This document shows, piece after piece, positions 24,946-32,846 of a stretch of DNA of 52,573 nt. Below the pieces are notes generated by a model. That model saw nothing but the letters and a program-made list of their open reading frames with translations, was not told where the DNA came from and ran no database searches. Every line of letters begins with the position of its first letter. Position 1 is the first letter of the stretch. Source of the DNA: JAIBJN01 sp035461525 (GTDB lineage Bacteria; Actinomycetota; Thermoleophilia; Gaiellales; Gaiellaceae); assembly GCA_035461525.1 (NCBI GenBank), contig DATHVD010000047.1, forward strand, positions 1 to 52,573, in the 5' to 3' direction. The translations under genes and the position numbers were made by a program.

Positions 24946-25173
24946 GTGCCGGGAGAGCTCCGCCCCATCGGGACGCGACCGAAGCTCGTCGCGTCGTTCG
25001 ACCCGCCGGGGGCCGCAGACGCGTTCCGCCGGTGGCGCGCCGACCACGGCGCGCTGCTCGAGACCGTCCCGGCCGAGGCCATGCGGGTCGAGTACGGCCG
25101 GGCGCCCGGCGGTGGCCTCCTCGTCCGCGTTCGGATCGACGAGGGGCATCTGCCCGCCGGGCTCGCGCGCTAA
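24946..25173 (+). CDS. small hypothetical protein
   Basis: A 75-residue soluble protein, divergent from mfd. Segments KLVASFDPPGAADAFRRWRADHGALLE and EYGRAPGGGLLVRVRIDEGHLP suggest a small alpha/beta fold; no family is recognised. An ATG at 24862 would extend it by 28 Arg-rich residues that overlap the mfd start. GTG at 24946 is preferred because TACGAT ends 6 nt before it, as for many leaderless starts here. Confidence 0.65.
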   Translation: MPGELRPIGTRPKLVASFDPPGAADAFRRWRADHGALLETVPAEAMRVEYGRAPGGGLLVRVRIDEGHLPAGLAR

Positions 25174-25437
25174 CGCCGGGGGCACCCCTTCGTGGGGAGC
25201 GGAGCTAGAAACGCGGGGCCTCTGCCGACGACGAGGAGGGCTTCGTACCGCCGGGCCGCTACGGCGCGCGAGGCCTGCGGCGGGTGTCTTCCCGGGAGGC
25301 GGCGCGCCCTTCTCTCTTCGGGCGGGACGGCCGGGCACGGACGTCCGGGCGACGTCCGGCTCGCGGCGGTCGCAGCGATCCGGCCGCGCGCCGTCACCTC
25401 GCGCCCCCTCTCACCGGGGCCGGCCGCGGGCCTCCCT
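25174..25437. other. non-coding gap after the 24946 gene, no gene seen
   Basis: About 260 nt without a supportable gene. It contains a small CCCC-TTCGT-GGGG stem just after the stop, possibly a weak terminator, and two GACGTCCGG direct repeats near 25,341 and 25,352. Beyond it lie copy 4 of the repeat and 37 nt up to the pth stop. Confidence 0.5.
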
Positions 25438-25491
25438 CCGGTCTGGACCCTAAAGGGGAAAAGCGCACGCGTGACTCGCGGAACCGTGCCG
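25438..25491 (-). repeat. strongly diverged partial copy (copy 4) of the 87-bp element
   Basis: Compared in the plus direction with the reverse complement of copy 1, about two thirds of positions match over 54 nt, including AAA-GCGC, CGTG, CGCGGA and GTGCCG. The hairpin position reads GGTC-TG-GACC instead of CGCT-CTCG-AGCG, so both arms changed together. Homology is suggestive rather than proven. Confidence 0.4.
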
Positions 25492-25528
25492 GCTTCCCGC
25501 CGAGCGGACGCCCGGCGGGCGGAGCGTC

Positions 25529-26134
25529 CTACCCGGGCCGTTCGTTGAAGCGGCGCTGCGCCTCCTCGAGGCCGTCGCGCACCACGGTCTCGACCGCGGC
25601 GGCGGCGCGTCCGACCAGGGCCTCGACGTCGATCTCCGGCCCGAAGGGGGAGAGGACGAAGTCCGCCACGGGCCTCGGGTCGCCCCGCTCCGGCCGGCCC
25701 ACCCCCACGCGCAGGCGCAGGAACTCCTGTGTGCCGAGTTGGCGCGCGATCGAGCGCAGGCCGTTGTGCCCGGCGAGACCCCCGCCCGCGCGCACCTGGA
25801 GACGCCCCACCTCCAGGTCGACCTCGTCGTGGACGACCAGCAGGCTGCCGGGCTCGACCTTGAAGAAGCGTACGGCCGGACCGACCGAGCGCCCCGACTC
25901 GTTCACGAACGTCTGCGGCTTCAGGAGCGCGACGCGGGCGCCGTCGAGCCGGGTCTCGGCCAGCTCGCCGGTGAACTTCGACCGGAACGAGGCACCGAGG
26001 CGCCGCGCGAGCTCGTCGCAGACCATGAAGCCGACGTTGTGCCGCGTGGACGCGTACTCGCGGCCGGGATTGCCGAGGCCGGCGACGAGAAGGTCGAGCG
26101 TCGAGGCCGCCTCGCCCCGACGAAACAGGCGCAC
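25529..26134 (-). CDS. pth: peptidyl-tRNA hydrolase
   Basis: A 201-residue enzyme that releases tRNA from peptidyl-tRNAs dropped by ribosomes. Seen: LVAGLGNPGREYASTRHNVGF with the catalytic His32, the conserved KPQTFVNESG, VVHDEVDLEVGRLQVRAGGGLAGHNGLRS, and FLRLRVGVGRPERG. Length is normal. GTG at 26134; a TAGCCT hexamer ends 6 nt upstream but shares its TAG with the rplY stop, so either a leaderless promoter or coupling to rplY is possible. Confidence 0.96.
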   Translation of the reverse strand: MRLFRRGEAASTLDLLVAGLGNPGREYASTRHNVGFMVCDELARRLGASFRSKFTGELAETRLDGARVALLKPQTFVNESGRSVGPAVRFFKVEPGSLLVVHDEVDLEVGRLQVRAGGGLAGHNGLRSIARQLGTQEFLRLRVGVGRPERGDPRPVADFVLSPFGPEIDVEALVGRAAAAVETVVRDGLEEAQRRFNERPG

Positions 26135-26143
26135 CGCGGGAGG

Positions 26144-26836
26144 CTAGCCCTCGTCCGGCGAGGGCTCCTCGCCGGCGGCCTCGGCCTCGGGGGCCTCGCC
26201 CTCCTCGGCTTCCATGCCTTCCTCGAGCTCCTCGCCCTCGGGGATCTCCTCCGGCTCCGGTTCCTCCACCTTTGTGGGCGCGCCGACCGTCGCCACGACG
26301 GCGTCGGGGTCGTCGAGCAAGGTCACGCCGTCGGTCACCGGCAGGTCACCGATGCGCAGGCTGTCTCCGATGGCCATGCCCGAGATGTCCAGCTCGAGGC
26401 GATCGGGCACCTCCATCGGCAGCGCCTCGACGTTGACCTCGCGCTGGACGAGCGTGAGGACGCCGCCCTCCTTCACGCCCGCGGATTCGCCCACGAGCTC
26501 GACGGCGACCTGCGCCTGGATCGGGCGGTCGAGCCGCACCTCGTGGAGGTCGATGTGCAGGAGCCGCGTGCGGACCGGGTCGAGCTGGTAGTCCTTGAGC
26601 ACCGCGTGGTGGGCGGTCTTCTGGCCCTCGAAGACGACGTCGAGGATCGCGTGCAGGCCGTGGTCGCCCGTGAGGACGCGCCGGAGCTCCCGCTCGGCGA
26701 CCGCGAACGGGTGCGCGGGCTTACCGCTCCCGTAGAGGACGCCGGGGACCATGCCGTCCGCGCGCAGCCGCCGCGCGTCCGCGCTTCCGCGCCGCTCGCG
26801 CGGCTTCACCTCGAGCTTGATGCGCTCACCCGCCAT
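26144..26836 (-). CDS. rplY: 50S ribosomal protein L25/general stress protein Ctc
   Basis: A 230-residue protein that binds 5S rRNA in the large subunit. N-terminal L25 domain (1-95: KPRERRGSADARRLRADGMVPGVLYG), then the TL5/Ctc C-terminal beta domain (about 100-190), and a very acidic tail of about 40 Glu/Ala/Pro residues. ATG at 26836 starts the family N-terminus MAGERIKLEVKPRE. A TAGACT hexamer ends 11 nt upstream, giving a very short leader. The rplY-pth pair, 9 nt apart, is conserved in many bacteria. Confidence 0.95.
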   Translation of the reverse strand: MAGERIKLEVKPRERRGSADARRLRADGMVPGVLYGSGKPAHPFAVAERELRRVLTGDHGLHAILDVVFEGQKTAHHAVLKDYQLDPVRTRLLHIDLHEVRLDRPIQAQVAVELVGESAGVKEGGVLTLVQREVNVEALPMEVPDRLELDISGMAIGDSLRIGDLPVTDGVTLLDDPDAVVATVGAPTKVEEPEPEEIPEGEELEEGMEAEEGEAPEAEAAGEEPSPDEG

Positions 26837-26877
26837 ACCGGCGGGCAAGTCTAGCGAAGGCGCGTCGTCGGGCGGCG

Positions 26878-27513
26878 CTACCGGCCGGCGGTGCGGGACT
26901 CGAGCTGCCCCTGGATCTGGGAGACGTACAGGCACGAGCTCCCGCTCGCGCTCGTCCAACGCTCCTCGCCGGAGACGAGATCCGCTGCAGCCGCGTCCAG
27001 GAGGGGCCGCCGCTCCTCGAGGGCCCCTCGGCAGCCCGAGGCGCTCGCCGTGGCCGGGATCGGGATCGGCGTCGCGGGCTCCGAGACCTCGAGGGTCTGG
27101 ATCTCGACCCGGATCCGTGGGGGGAGGCATGCGTCGGCGCCGCTCCCGCGGCCGCGCCTCCACGCGCGCCTACGCCGCGGGCGGCGAGGCGGGTCGGGGA
27201 ACTCGGGCTCGCCGCGTCGGTCATGAGGAACCCGGCATGAGAAGGACGATGGTCGCCGTCTCGGTCGCGGGCATCCGCCCTCCGTGGCTATCTCACGGCA
27301 GATCACACGTCTCAGGGCGAGGCGCGCTCCGGCCGCCTCGACACGAAGTGCTGGCGTCACCCCAAGCGGCACAGAAAGGCGGCAAGCATGTCTGCGGATG
27401 TCCTCCGGATCAAGCTCCGGAACTTCCCCCAGGGCCATCTCGGCCGTCGTCTCCTCCTGGTCACCCTCAAGTAAGGCGAGAGGCCTTCCCCCCACCCCGA
27501 GCGGTCCGTTCAT
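26878..27513 (-). pseudogene. doubtful reading frame, probably remnant of a hypothetical gene
   Basis: A 211-codon open frame in an otherwise gene-poor stretch. Only its last 85 or so codons look truly coding (G/C almost always in the third position): RIRVEIQTLEV, TPIPIPATASASGCRGALEERRPLLDAAAADLV, then SCLYVSQIQGQLESRTAGR and TAG. The preceding codons are an Arg-rich, low-quality run typical of a shadow frame, and no start codon lies near the good part. I read this as the 3' part of an eroded or frameshifted gene. No family recognised. Confidence 0.35.
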
Positions 27514-27590
27514 GCGGGCCGCCCGTCGTTCGGTCCCTGACCCTGGCGCGGGCGGTCGCGCGAGGGCAACCGGCTCCGGCCTGAGTGTGC

Positions 27591-27809
27591 TCAGACGATG
27601 ACGCCCGGGTCGTCCGGGTGCAGAACGCTCCAGACGAGAAGCTGCGCGCGGATCTCGCGCCGGCCCTGGGCTTCGTCCGGCGCGTCGGGGAGCGTGACGC
27701 TGATCGCCTTCGACCCGCTTGCGTCCACGGCGAAGCCCGCACGGGCAAAGTGCTCGCTCACATCCCCGACGAGCTCGGGGTTCCCGATTTGGATTCGTAC
27801 GGGCCGCAG
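27591..27809 (-). CDS. small conserved-looking protein, no standard start codon
   Basis: This frame, absent from an ATG/GTG-based search, encodes 72 residues: VRIQIGNPELVGDVSEHFARAG, SVTLPDAPDEAQGRREIRAQL, LVWSVLHPDDPGVIV, stop TGA. Third-position GC is high. The layout (beta strand, amphipathic helix, short strand, acidic loop, long helix, HP-x-V end) resembles a family of about 70-residue proteins I associate with Thermoleophilia; that recollection is unverified. The only plausible start is CTG at 27809; ATG three codons upstream is out of frame by one or two bases. It may be a CTG-started gene or one broken by an indel. Confidence 0.45.
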   Translation of the reverse strand: MRPVRIQIGNPELVGDVSEHFARAGFAVDASGSKAISVTLPDAPDEAQGRREIRAQLLVWSVLHPDDPGVIV

Positions 27810-27816
27810 TTCTGTC

Positions 27817-28244
27817 TCATGATGGTTCCGGCCCTGGGGTTCCGCGACCGCTCCGACGGGGGGTTCCAGGAGGCAGAGGCGCGGTGTTGCCTAAAGACGA
27901 TGTGGCTACCGGCGGCGCGCGCACGGCCTTTCCGACCGCGGCCCCGAGCTCGTGCGGGGCCAAGGGCCTGAGCAGGTAGGCGACAGGTCGGAGCCTCCGG
28001 ATCGAGAGCTCGGCCGGGTAGATGCTGACGACGAGCGGGACGGACGGCCGCCGGCCGGCGAGCTCTCTGGCGAGCCCACGACACGCTCGCCCATGCCCGG
28101 CTCGAAGAGCATCGCGTCCACCTCGGGCGGCTCCGTCCGCGTTCCGGAAGCGCACCGCCTCGTGCCCCAGCCGGCCAGCGGCTCCCTCCAAGAGGGCGAG
28201 GACGTCCGGTCCCGCTCGGCGACGAGGAAGGCACCGGACGGCAC
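27817..28244 (-). pseudogene. frameshifted receiver-like protein gene
   Basis: Three reading-frame changes are needed to read one receiver-like protein. In order: PSGAFLVAERD (frame of 28244 GTG); DVLALLEGAAGRLGHEAVRF (second frame); PPEVDAMLFEPGMGERVV (first frame); ARELAGRRPSVPLVVSIYP and LRPVAYLLRPLAPHELGAAV (second frame). The order matches a CheY fold: beta1, helix, the beta3 region with FEPGMG in place of LDLMMPG, helix, PLVVxSIYP as beta4, and YLLRP as beta5. The frame then runs out to a stop at 27817. Multiple indels in 350 nt indicate decay, or a local assembly problem. Confidence 0.6.
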
Positions 28245-28353
28245 CTACCCGGCGGTGGCGCCGTCGCCGGTCGCCGCAGACCCCCCTGGCCATGGTCGAA
28301 GCGGACGGGTGAGCGGACGCCTCTGCCGGCTCGTGCTGGGAGGATCTGCCTAT

Positions 28354-29424
28354 CTAGAAGAGCTGGTTCTCGCCGGCGAAGATCGCCGAGACGGACTCGT
28401 CCGAGAAGACGTTCTCGATCGTCTCTGCGAGGATGCCCGAGATCGTCAGCACCGTGACCTTGTCCGGACGGTTGAGCTCTCCGATCGGCACCGTGTCGGT
28501 GACGGCGAGGCCGGCCAGCGCCGAGTCGGCGAGCTTCTGCAGAGCGTCCTCGGGAAACAGGCCGTGGGTCGCGCAGGCGTACACCTCGGTCGCCCCCGCC
28601 TCGAGGAGCGCCTGGGCGCCCGCGACGAGCGTCCCCCCCGTGACGATGATGTCGTCGCTCATGATTGCGATCTTCCCCTCCACGTCGCCGACGACCTGGG
28701 TGACGGCGGCGACGTCGTGCGCGGGGCGATTCTTGTTCATGAGCGCGAAGTCGGCGTCGAGCATCTGCGCGAACTTCGTCGCCATCTTGGCGCGCCCGGG
28801 GTCGGGCGAGACGGCGACGACGGCGTCCCCGAAGAGCCCGAGCGTCTCGCGGTAGTAGCGCGCGAAGAGCGGCAATGCCGTCATATGGTCGACCGGGATC
28901 GTGAAGAACCCCTGGATCTGACCTGCGTGGAGGTCCATCGTGAGAACGCGGTCGGCGCCCGCAGCCTCGAGCACGTCGGCGAGGAGCTTGCCCGTGATCG
29001 GCTCGCGGGGGGAGGACTTCTTGTCCTGCCGCGAGTACGGGAACCAGGGCATGATCGCCGTGATCCGGTTGGCCGACGCCAGCTTCGCCGCCTGGATCAT
29101 GATCATCAGCTCGAGGATGTAGTCGTTCGTCGCGGGGCCGTGGCAGGCCTGGACGATGAAGACGTCGGCGCCGCGGATCGACTCGCGGTAGCGGCAGTAC
29201 GTCTCGCCGTTGGCGAAGGTCTTCAGCTTGACGTCGCCGAGCTCGATGTTGAGCTGGTCGGCGATCTTCCCGGCGAGCACCGGATGCGAGCGTCCGGCGA
29301 AGAGCATCAGCTTGCCCGAGGGGCCGCGTTCGATCCACCGGCCGCGCTCCCCGTGCGGCTGCGGCGTGTGCTCGGGCGTCACGCCGAGGCCCGGGAGCGA
29401 GAGCTCAGTCGTTCCGCTTTCCAC
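28354..29424 (-). CDS. prs: ribose-phosphate pyrophosphokinase (PRPP synthetase)
   Basis: A 356-residue enzyme that makes 5-phosphoribosyl-1-pyrophosphate from ribose 5-phosphate and ATP for nucleotide, His, Trp and NAD synthesis. Seen: MLFAGRSHPVLAGKIADQL, FANGETYCRY, the ATP-site RQDKKSSPREPITGKL, VAVSPDPG and the PRPP-binding loop SDDIIVTGGTL. GTG at 29424 gives about 38 extra N-terminal residues and overlaps the glmU stop by 20 nt; Met40 would give the usual length. I keep the long form because the frame is clean and overlap is normal for this pair, with moderate certainty. Confidence 0.95.
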   Translation of the reverse strand: MESGTTELSLPGLGVTPEHTPQPHGERGRWIERGPSGKLMLFAGRSHPVLAGKIADQLNIELGDVKLKTFANGETYCRYRESIRGADVFIVQACHGPATNDYILELMIMIQAAKLASANRITAIMPWFPYSRQDKKSSPREPITGKLLADVLEAAGADRVLTMDLHAGQIQGFFTIPVDHMTALPLFARYYRETLGLFGDAVVAVSPDPGRAKMATKFAQMLDADFALMNKNRPAHDVAAVTQVVGDVEGKIAIMSDDIIVTGGTLVAGAQALLEAGATEVYACATHGLFPEDALQKLADSALAGLAVTDTVPIGELNRPDKVTVLTISGILAETIENVFSDESVSAIFAGENQLF

Positions 29425-30745
29425 GCAGGTAGCCCTCCTTCGTCACCTGTCGCGCGCGGGCGATCGCGAGCGACTGCGGCGGCACGTCCTCGGTGATGTA
29501 CGAGCCGCCTCCGATCCATGCATCGTCTCCGATGGTCACGGGAGCCTCGAGACCATTGTGGATGCCGGTCCTGACGTTCCGCCCGATCGTCGTGCGCCCC
29601 TTGGGGCGGCCCTCCTGGTGCGGGAAGTTGGCGGTGATGGTTCCGGCCCCGACGTTCGACCTCTCCCCCACGTCCGCATCGCCGAGGTACGAGAGGTGGG
29701 GCACCTTGGCGCCCTCGCCGAGGCTCGCATTCTTCAGCTCGACGAACGTCCCGGCCTTGGCGTTCCGGGCGAGAACGGTGCCGGGCCGGAGGTAGCAGAA
29801 CGGCCCCACGATCGCGTCCTCCCCGATCTCGGCGTCGACGACGACCGCGTGCGGACCGACCTCGGCGCCGCGGCGGACGACGGTGCGGCCGCGAAGGACC
29901 GTGAACGGGTGGACGACCGCGTCGGGCTCGATCTCGACGTCGGGCTCGATCCAGGTCGTCCCGGGATCCACGATCGTGACGCCGGCCTCCAGGTGACCGG
30001 CGACGATGCGGTCGCGGAGCCGTGCGGCGGCCGCTGCGAGATCTGCCCTGGTGTTCACGCCGTCGCCCACACGCGGGTCCAGCGCACGGTACACGCCGAC
30101 GCCCCGGGCGTCATCCACCAGGTGACGGATCGCGTCCGTGAGGTACAGCTCGCCCTGCGCGTTGTGGGGGTCGAGCCGGTCGAGCGCGCTCCAGAGGGCG
30201 TCTGCGGCGAAGACGTAGACAGACGAGTTGACCTCGCGCACGGCGAGCTCCTCGGGGGTCGCGTCGGCCGCCTCCACGATGCCGGTGACACGACCCGCGT
30301 CGTCGCGGAGGATGCGGCCGTAATTGCCGGGGTCGTCCGGCTCGAAGGAGAGCACGGTGGCGGCCCGCGACTCCTCGCGGTGCGCATGCAGAAGCCGGTC
30401 GAGCTCCCCCGCGGAGAGGAGCGGCGTGTCGCCGGCGAGGACGAGCACCTCGCCGGCGAAGCCCTCGAGCGCTGGCCGGGCGGACGCGGCCGCGTCGCCC
30501 GTCCCCCGAGGCTCCTCCTGGACGGCGAGGACCGCCCCGGCCGGCAGCGTGTCTTCGAGCTCGGCGACTGCTTCCGGCGAGACGACGACGACGAGCGGCT
30601 CCGGGCCGAGCCCGCGGACGGCGTCGACCGCCCAGTCCAGGAGCCGCCGGCCGAGCAGGGGGTGGAAGTGCTTCGGCCGGCGGGAGCGCATCCTCGTGCC
30701 GAGCCCGGCGGCCAGCACGACGGCTGCGAGAGGCGTCCGGGTCAC
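29405..30745 (-). CDS. glmU: bifunctional GlcNAc-1-P uridyltransferase / GlcN-1-P acetyltransferase
   Basis: A 446-residue enzyme that acetylates glucosamine-1-P and couples it to UTP, giving UDP-GlcNAc for peptidoglycan. N-terminal pyrophosphorylase: VVLAAGLGTRMRSRRPK (10-26), QEEPRGTGDA, LAGDTPLL. C-terminal left-handed beta-helix with many hexapeptide repeats (about 250-430), with PHLSYLGDADVG, NVGAGTITANF and the acetyl-CoA region. The start is GTG at 30745, only 10 nt after the tRNA-Gln CCA end, so the mRNA is probably released by tRNA processing or starts inside the tRNA region. Confidence 0.96.
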   Translation of the reverse strand: MTRTPLAAVVLAAGLGTRMRSRRPKHFHPLLGRRLLDWAVDAVRGLGPEPLVVVVSPEAVAELEDTLPAGAVLAVQEEPRGTGDAAASARPALEGFAGEVLVLAGDTPLLSAGELDRLLHAHREESRAATVLSFEPDDPGNYGRILRDDAGRVTGIVEAADATPEELAVREVNSSVYVFAADALWSALDRLDPHNAQGELYLTDAIRHLVDDARGVGVYRALDPRVGDGVNTRADLAAAAARLRDRIVAGHLEAGVTIVDPGTTWIEPDVEIEPDAVVHPFTVLRGRTVVRRGAEVGPHAVVVDAEIGEDAIVGPFCYLRPGTVLARNAKAGTFVELKNASLGEGAKVPHLSYLGDADVGERSNVGAGTITANFPHQEGRPKGRTTIGRNVRTGIHNGLEAPVTIGDDAWIGGGSYITEDVPPQSLAIARARQVTKEGYLRGKRND

Positions 30746-30755
30746 GAGGGCGTCA

Positions 30756-30829
30756 TGGCTGGGGCGGGAGGATTCGAACCTCCGGTCACGGGACCAAAAC
30801 CCGCTGCCTTACCGCTTGGCTACGCCCCA
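30756..30829 (-). tRNA. tRNA-Gln (anticodon UUG)
   Basis: A 74-nt cloverleaf can be drawn: acceptor TGGGGCG/CGCCCCA with discriminator G and encoded CCA; D-arm containing AGCCAAGCGGTAAGGC; anticodon stem GCGGG/CCCGT with loop TTTTGGT (anticodon TTG, reading CAA); and T-arm with GGTTCGAATCC. There is no sign of a partner tRNA. It directly precedes glmU. Confidence 0.97.
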
Positions 30830-30862
30830 CTGCAAGCGAGTATAGGCGCGGCCGTCTGCGGT

Positions 30863-31219
30863 TCACCGGCGGTCGGCGAGGAGAAGCACGAGGAACCCGG
30901 CGGCGAGGACGACGAGCACGACGATCGCGACGACACGGACGAGCTCCCAGAGCACGGGTACGAGCACGGCGATCAGCTGCGAGGACGCCGCGATCCAGGA
31001 GAGCTCTCGCACGGAGTGGAAGCGGGACGACTTGCCGAGGAAGACGTAGAAGGCGACCGCGAGCGCTGCCAGGCCCACGACGACGAACCACCCGATCCCG
31101 TTGACGAGGACGAGGATGCTCTCGACGATCCCGATCAGGAGCGCGAGCCGGAGTCGGCGCTCCCGGAGCCAGAGGCCGCGCCTGCTCTCCGCGGGGTCGA
31201 TCACGGCGAGGTCGGTCAC
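30863..31219 (-). CDS. small integral membrane protein, unknown
   Basis: A 118-residue protein with a charged N-terminus (1-25) and three hydrophobic segments (about 27-43, 44-62, and 80-113 as one or two helices). No motif recognised. GTG at 31219 has TAACGT ending 8 nt upstream (31228-31233), although that hexamer shares TAA with the ispE stop. It lies 33 nt upstream of the tRNA-Gln gene on the same strand. Confidence 0.7.
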   Translation of the reverse strand: MTDLAVIDPAESRRGLWLRERRLRLALLIGIVESILVLVNGIGWFVVVGLAALAVAFYVFLGKSSRFHSVRELSWIAASSQLIAVLVPVLWELVRVVAIVVLVVLAAGFLVLLLADRR

Positions 31220-31227
31220 GCGGCGCG

Positions 31228-31233
31228 ACGTTA
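31228..31233 (-). promoter_or_regulatory. -10 box TAACGT for the 31219 membrane protein gene
   Basis: TAACGT ends 8 nt before the GTG. It includes the TAA stop of ispE, so it could be a coincidence of the stop codon. Confidence 0.4.
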
Positions 31234-32061
31234 CCAGACGGCCGCCGCGACCCAGGCACGTGCTCGAGAGCCGAGGGCGCGCCGGGCGGATGCGGCCTCG
31301 TCGTGCCGGTGGAAGAGGCCGTAGACGGCCGGTCCGGCGCCGCTCAGGTCGGCCCTGAACGCGCCAGCGGCGAGGAGCTCGGACGCGAGCGGCGCGCCGC
31401 CGGCCGCCACGAGGAGGTCGTTCACCGGCAGGGCGGCGAGGTCGCGGGGCCGGCGGCAGCGGGCAAGCGCCGCGCGGAGGGCGGCCCGGCGCTCCTCGAA
31501 GCGTTCGCCTCCACCCAGCTCGTCGAAGCGGGCGTACACGGCTCCCGTCGAGGACTTGACGGCGTCGCGGGGCACGGCGACGACCGCCCAGAAGTCCTGG
31601 GGGAGGTCGAGCGGCGTCAGGCGCTCGCCGGCCCCCTCGGCGAGTTTCGGCCCCGGCTCGAGGAAGAAGGGGACGTCGGCCCCGAGAGACGCCGCGAGCC
31701 CGTATAGGGCCTCCGGCGCGAGCGGCTCCGGCAGGACGGCGTTGGCGAGGCGGAGCGCCGCCGCGGCGTCCGCGCTGCCGCCGCCGAGCCCGGCGGCGAC
31801 GGGAATCGCCTTGTCGATCCGGACGCGCCAGGCGGGCTCGACCCCGACTTCCGCGGCGAGGCGCTCGAGGGCGGCGCGAACGATGGTGTCGGCCTCGAAG
31901 CCCTCGACCGCGACCGTGTCCGCGGGCTCGAGCTCGAGACGGTCGCAGAGGTCGACGCGCTGGAGGACGGTCGCCACCTGGTGGAGGCCGTCGTCGCGCG
32001 CCGGCCCGACGACGAGGGCGAGGTTGACCTTCGCGGCGGCGACGGCACGCGCCGGTCTCAT
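31231..32061 (-). CDS. ispE: 4-diphosphocytidyl-2-C-methyl-D-erythritol kinase
   Basis: A 276-residue GHMP-family kinase of the MEP isoprenoid pathway. Seen: N-terminal AAAKVNLALVVGPARDDGLH, the ATP-binding glycine-rich loop PVAAGLGGGSADAAAAL (about 87-103), and the C-terminal SGAGPAVYGLF motif. The entry residues of the family (Lys in AKVNL, Asp in SLGADVPFF) are present. ATG at 32061 overlaps the rsmA stop (ATGA). It follows tatD and rsmA in the order common to many bacteria. Confidence 0.95.
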   Translation of the reverse strand: MRPARAVAAAKVNLALVVGPARDDGLHQVATVLQRVDLCDRLELEPADTVAVEGFEADTIVRAALERLAAEVGVEPAWRVRIDKAIPVAAGLGGGSADAAAALRLANAVLPEPLAPEALYGLAASLGADVPFFLEPGPKLAEGAGERLTPLDLPQDFWAVVAVPRDAVKSSTGAVYARFDELGGGERFEERRAALRAALARCRRPRDLAALPVNDLLVAAGGAPLASELLAAGAFRADLSGAGPAVYGLFHRHDEAASARRALGSRARAWVAAAVW

Positions 32062-32846
32062 CGCAGAAGCTCGGCGAGACGGAGGAACTCGTGGGGCTCG
32101 AGCGCCTCGGCGCGGGCCCCGGGCGGGCGGCCGAGCTCGGCGAGAGCGGCGACGGTGCGCTCGCGGGTCGCCGTGCCGGCGAGCGCGAGCGAGTTGGCGA
32201 GCGTCTTGCGCCTGTGCGCGAAGGCGCCCTGCACGACCGCCCGAACGGCGGTCAGCTCCGGCCCCCAGTCGCGCGTGCGGCGGAAGGCAACGAGGGCCGA
32301 GTCGACGTTCGGCGGGGGCGCAAAGCAGGTGCGCGCCACCGGGTGGAGGCCCGTGCGCTCCGCGGTCAGGCGGACGAGGACGGAGACCGCGCCGTAGCTC
32401 TTCGTCCCCGCGGGGGCGAAGAAGCGGTCGGCGACCTCACGCTGCACCATCACGACCCAGAGCCGGACGCTCGGGAGCCCGCCGAGACTCTCGGCCACGA
32501 GCGGCGTCGCGATCTGGTACGGCAGGTTGGCGACGAGCTTGCTGGGCGGAGGGCCGAGCTCGTCGAGCGGCAGGCGGAGGGCGTCGCCGAACACGAGCTC
32601 GACGTTCGCCCGGCCGGCGAGCCGCTCGCGCAGGCCCGGCTCGAGCGACCGGTCGAGCTCGATCGCGTGCACGAGGCTCACGCGGTCGGCGAGGTAGGCC
32701 GTGAGCACGCCGAGGCCGGCGCCGACCTCGAGGACGACGTCGTCCGGCGCGAGCCCGGCGAGGCGGCCGGCGACGCCGAGGATGTTCTCGTCGACGAGGA
32801 AGTGCTGGCCGAGCTCTCGGTTCGGGGTGACGGGCATGCGGCTCAC
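32058..32846 (-). CDS. rsmA: 16S rRNA (adenine1518-N6/adenine1519-N6) dimethyltransferase
   Basis: A 262-residue KsgA-type enzyme that dimethylates two adenines in the 3' loop of 16S rRNA. Seen: NRELGQHFLVDENILG, SAM motif LEVGAGLGVLTAYLA (about 38-52), AIELDRSLEPGLRERL, the catalytic NLPYQIATPL, and the C-terminal domain with FAHRRKTLANSL. GTG at 32846 overlaps the tatD stop (GTGA); Met4 would be an alternative start. Confidence 0.96.
   Translation of the reverse strand: MSRMPVTPNRELGQHFLVDENILGVAGRLAGLAPDDVVLEVGAGLGVLTAYLADRVSLVHAIELDRSLEPGLRERLAGRANVELVFGDALRLPLDELGPPPSKLVANLPYQIATPLVAESLGGLPSVRLWVVMVQREVADRFFAPAGTKSYGAVSVLVRLTAERTGLHPVARTCFAPPPNVDSALVAFRRTRDWGPELTAVRAVVQGAFAHRRKTLANSLALAGTATRERTVAALAELGRPPGARAEALEPHEFLRLAELLR

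Noticed and set aside
25341..25361. Two GACGTCCGG direct repeats
   Set aside because: Short, GC-rich and without a nearby promoter or gene; could be chance.
27340..27400. Possible fifth copy of the 87-bp element (GAAAGGCGGC...TGCGGATGTCC)
   Set aside because: Match is confined to a few short blocks without the hairpin, so I do not call it.
27388..27474. 28-residue plus-strand frame starting MSADVLRIKLRNFPQ with AGAAAGGCGG upstream
   Set aside because: Too short and unsupported; it lies in the decayed island and the opposite strand also stays open. Worth testing only if conserved.
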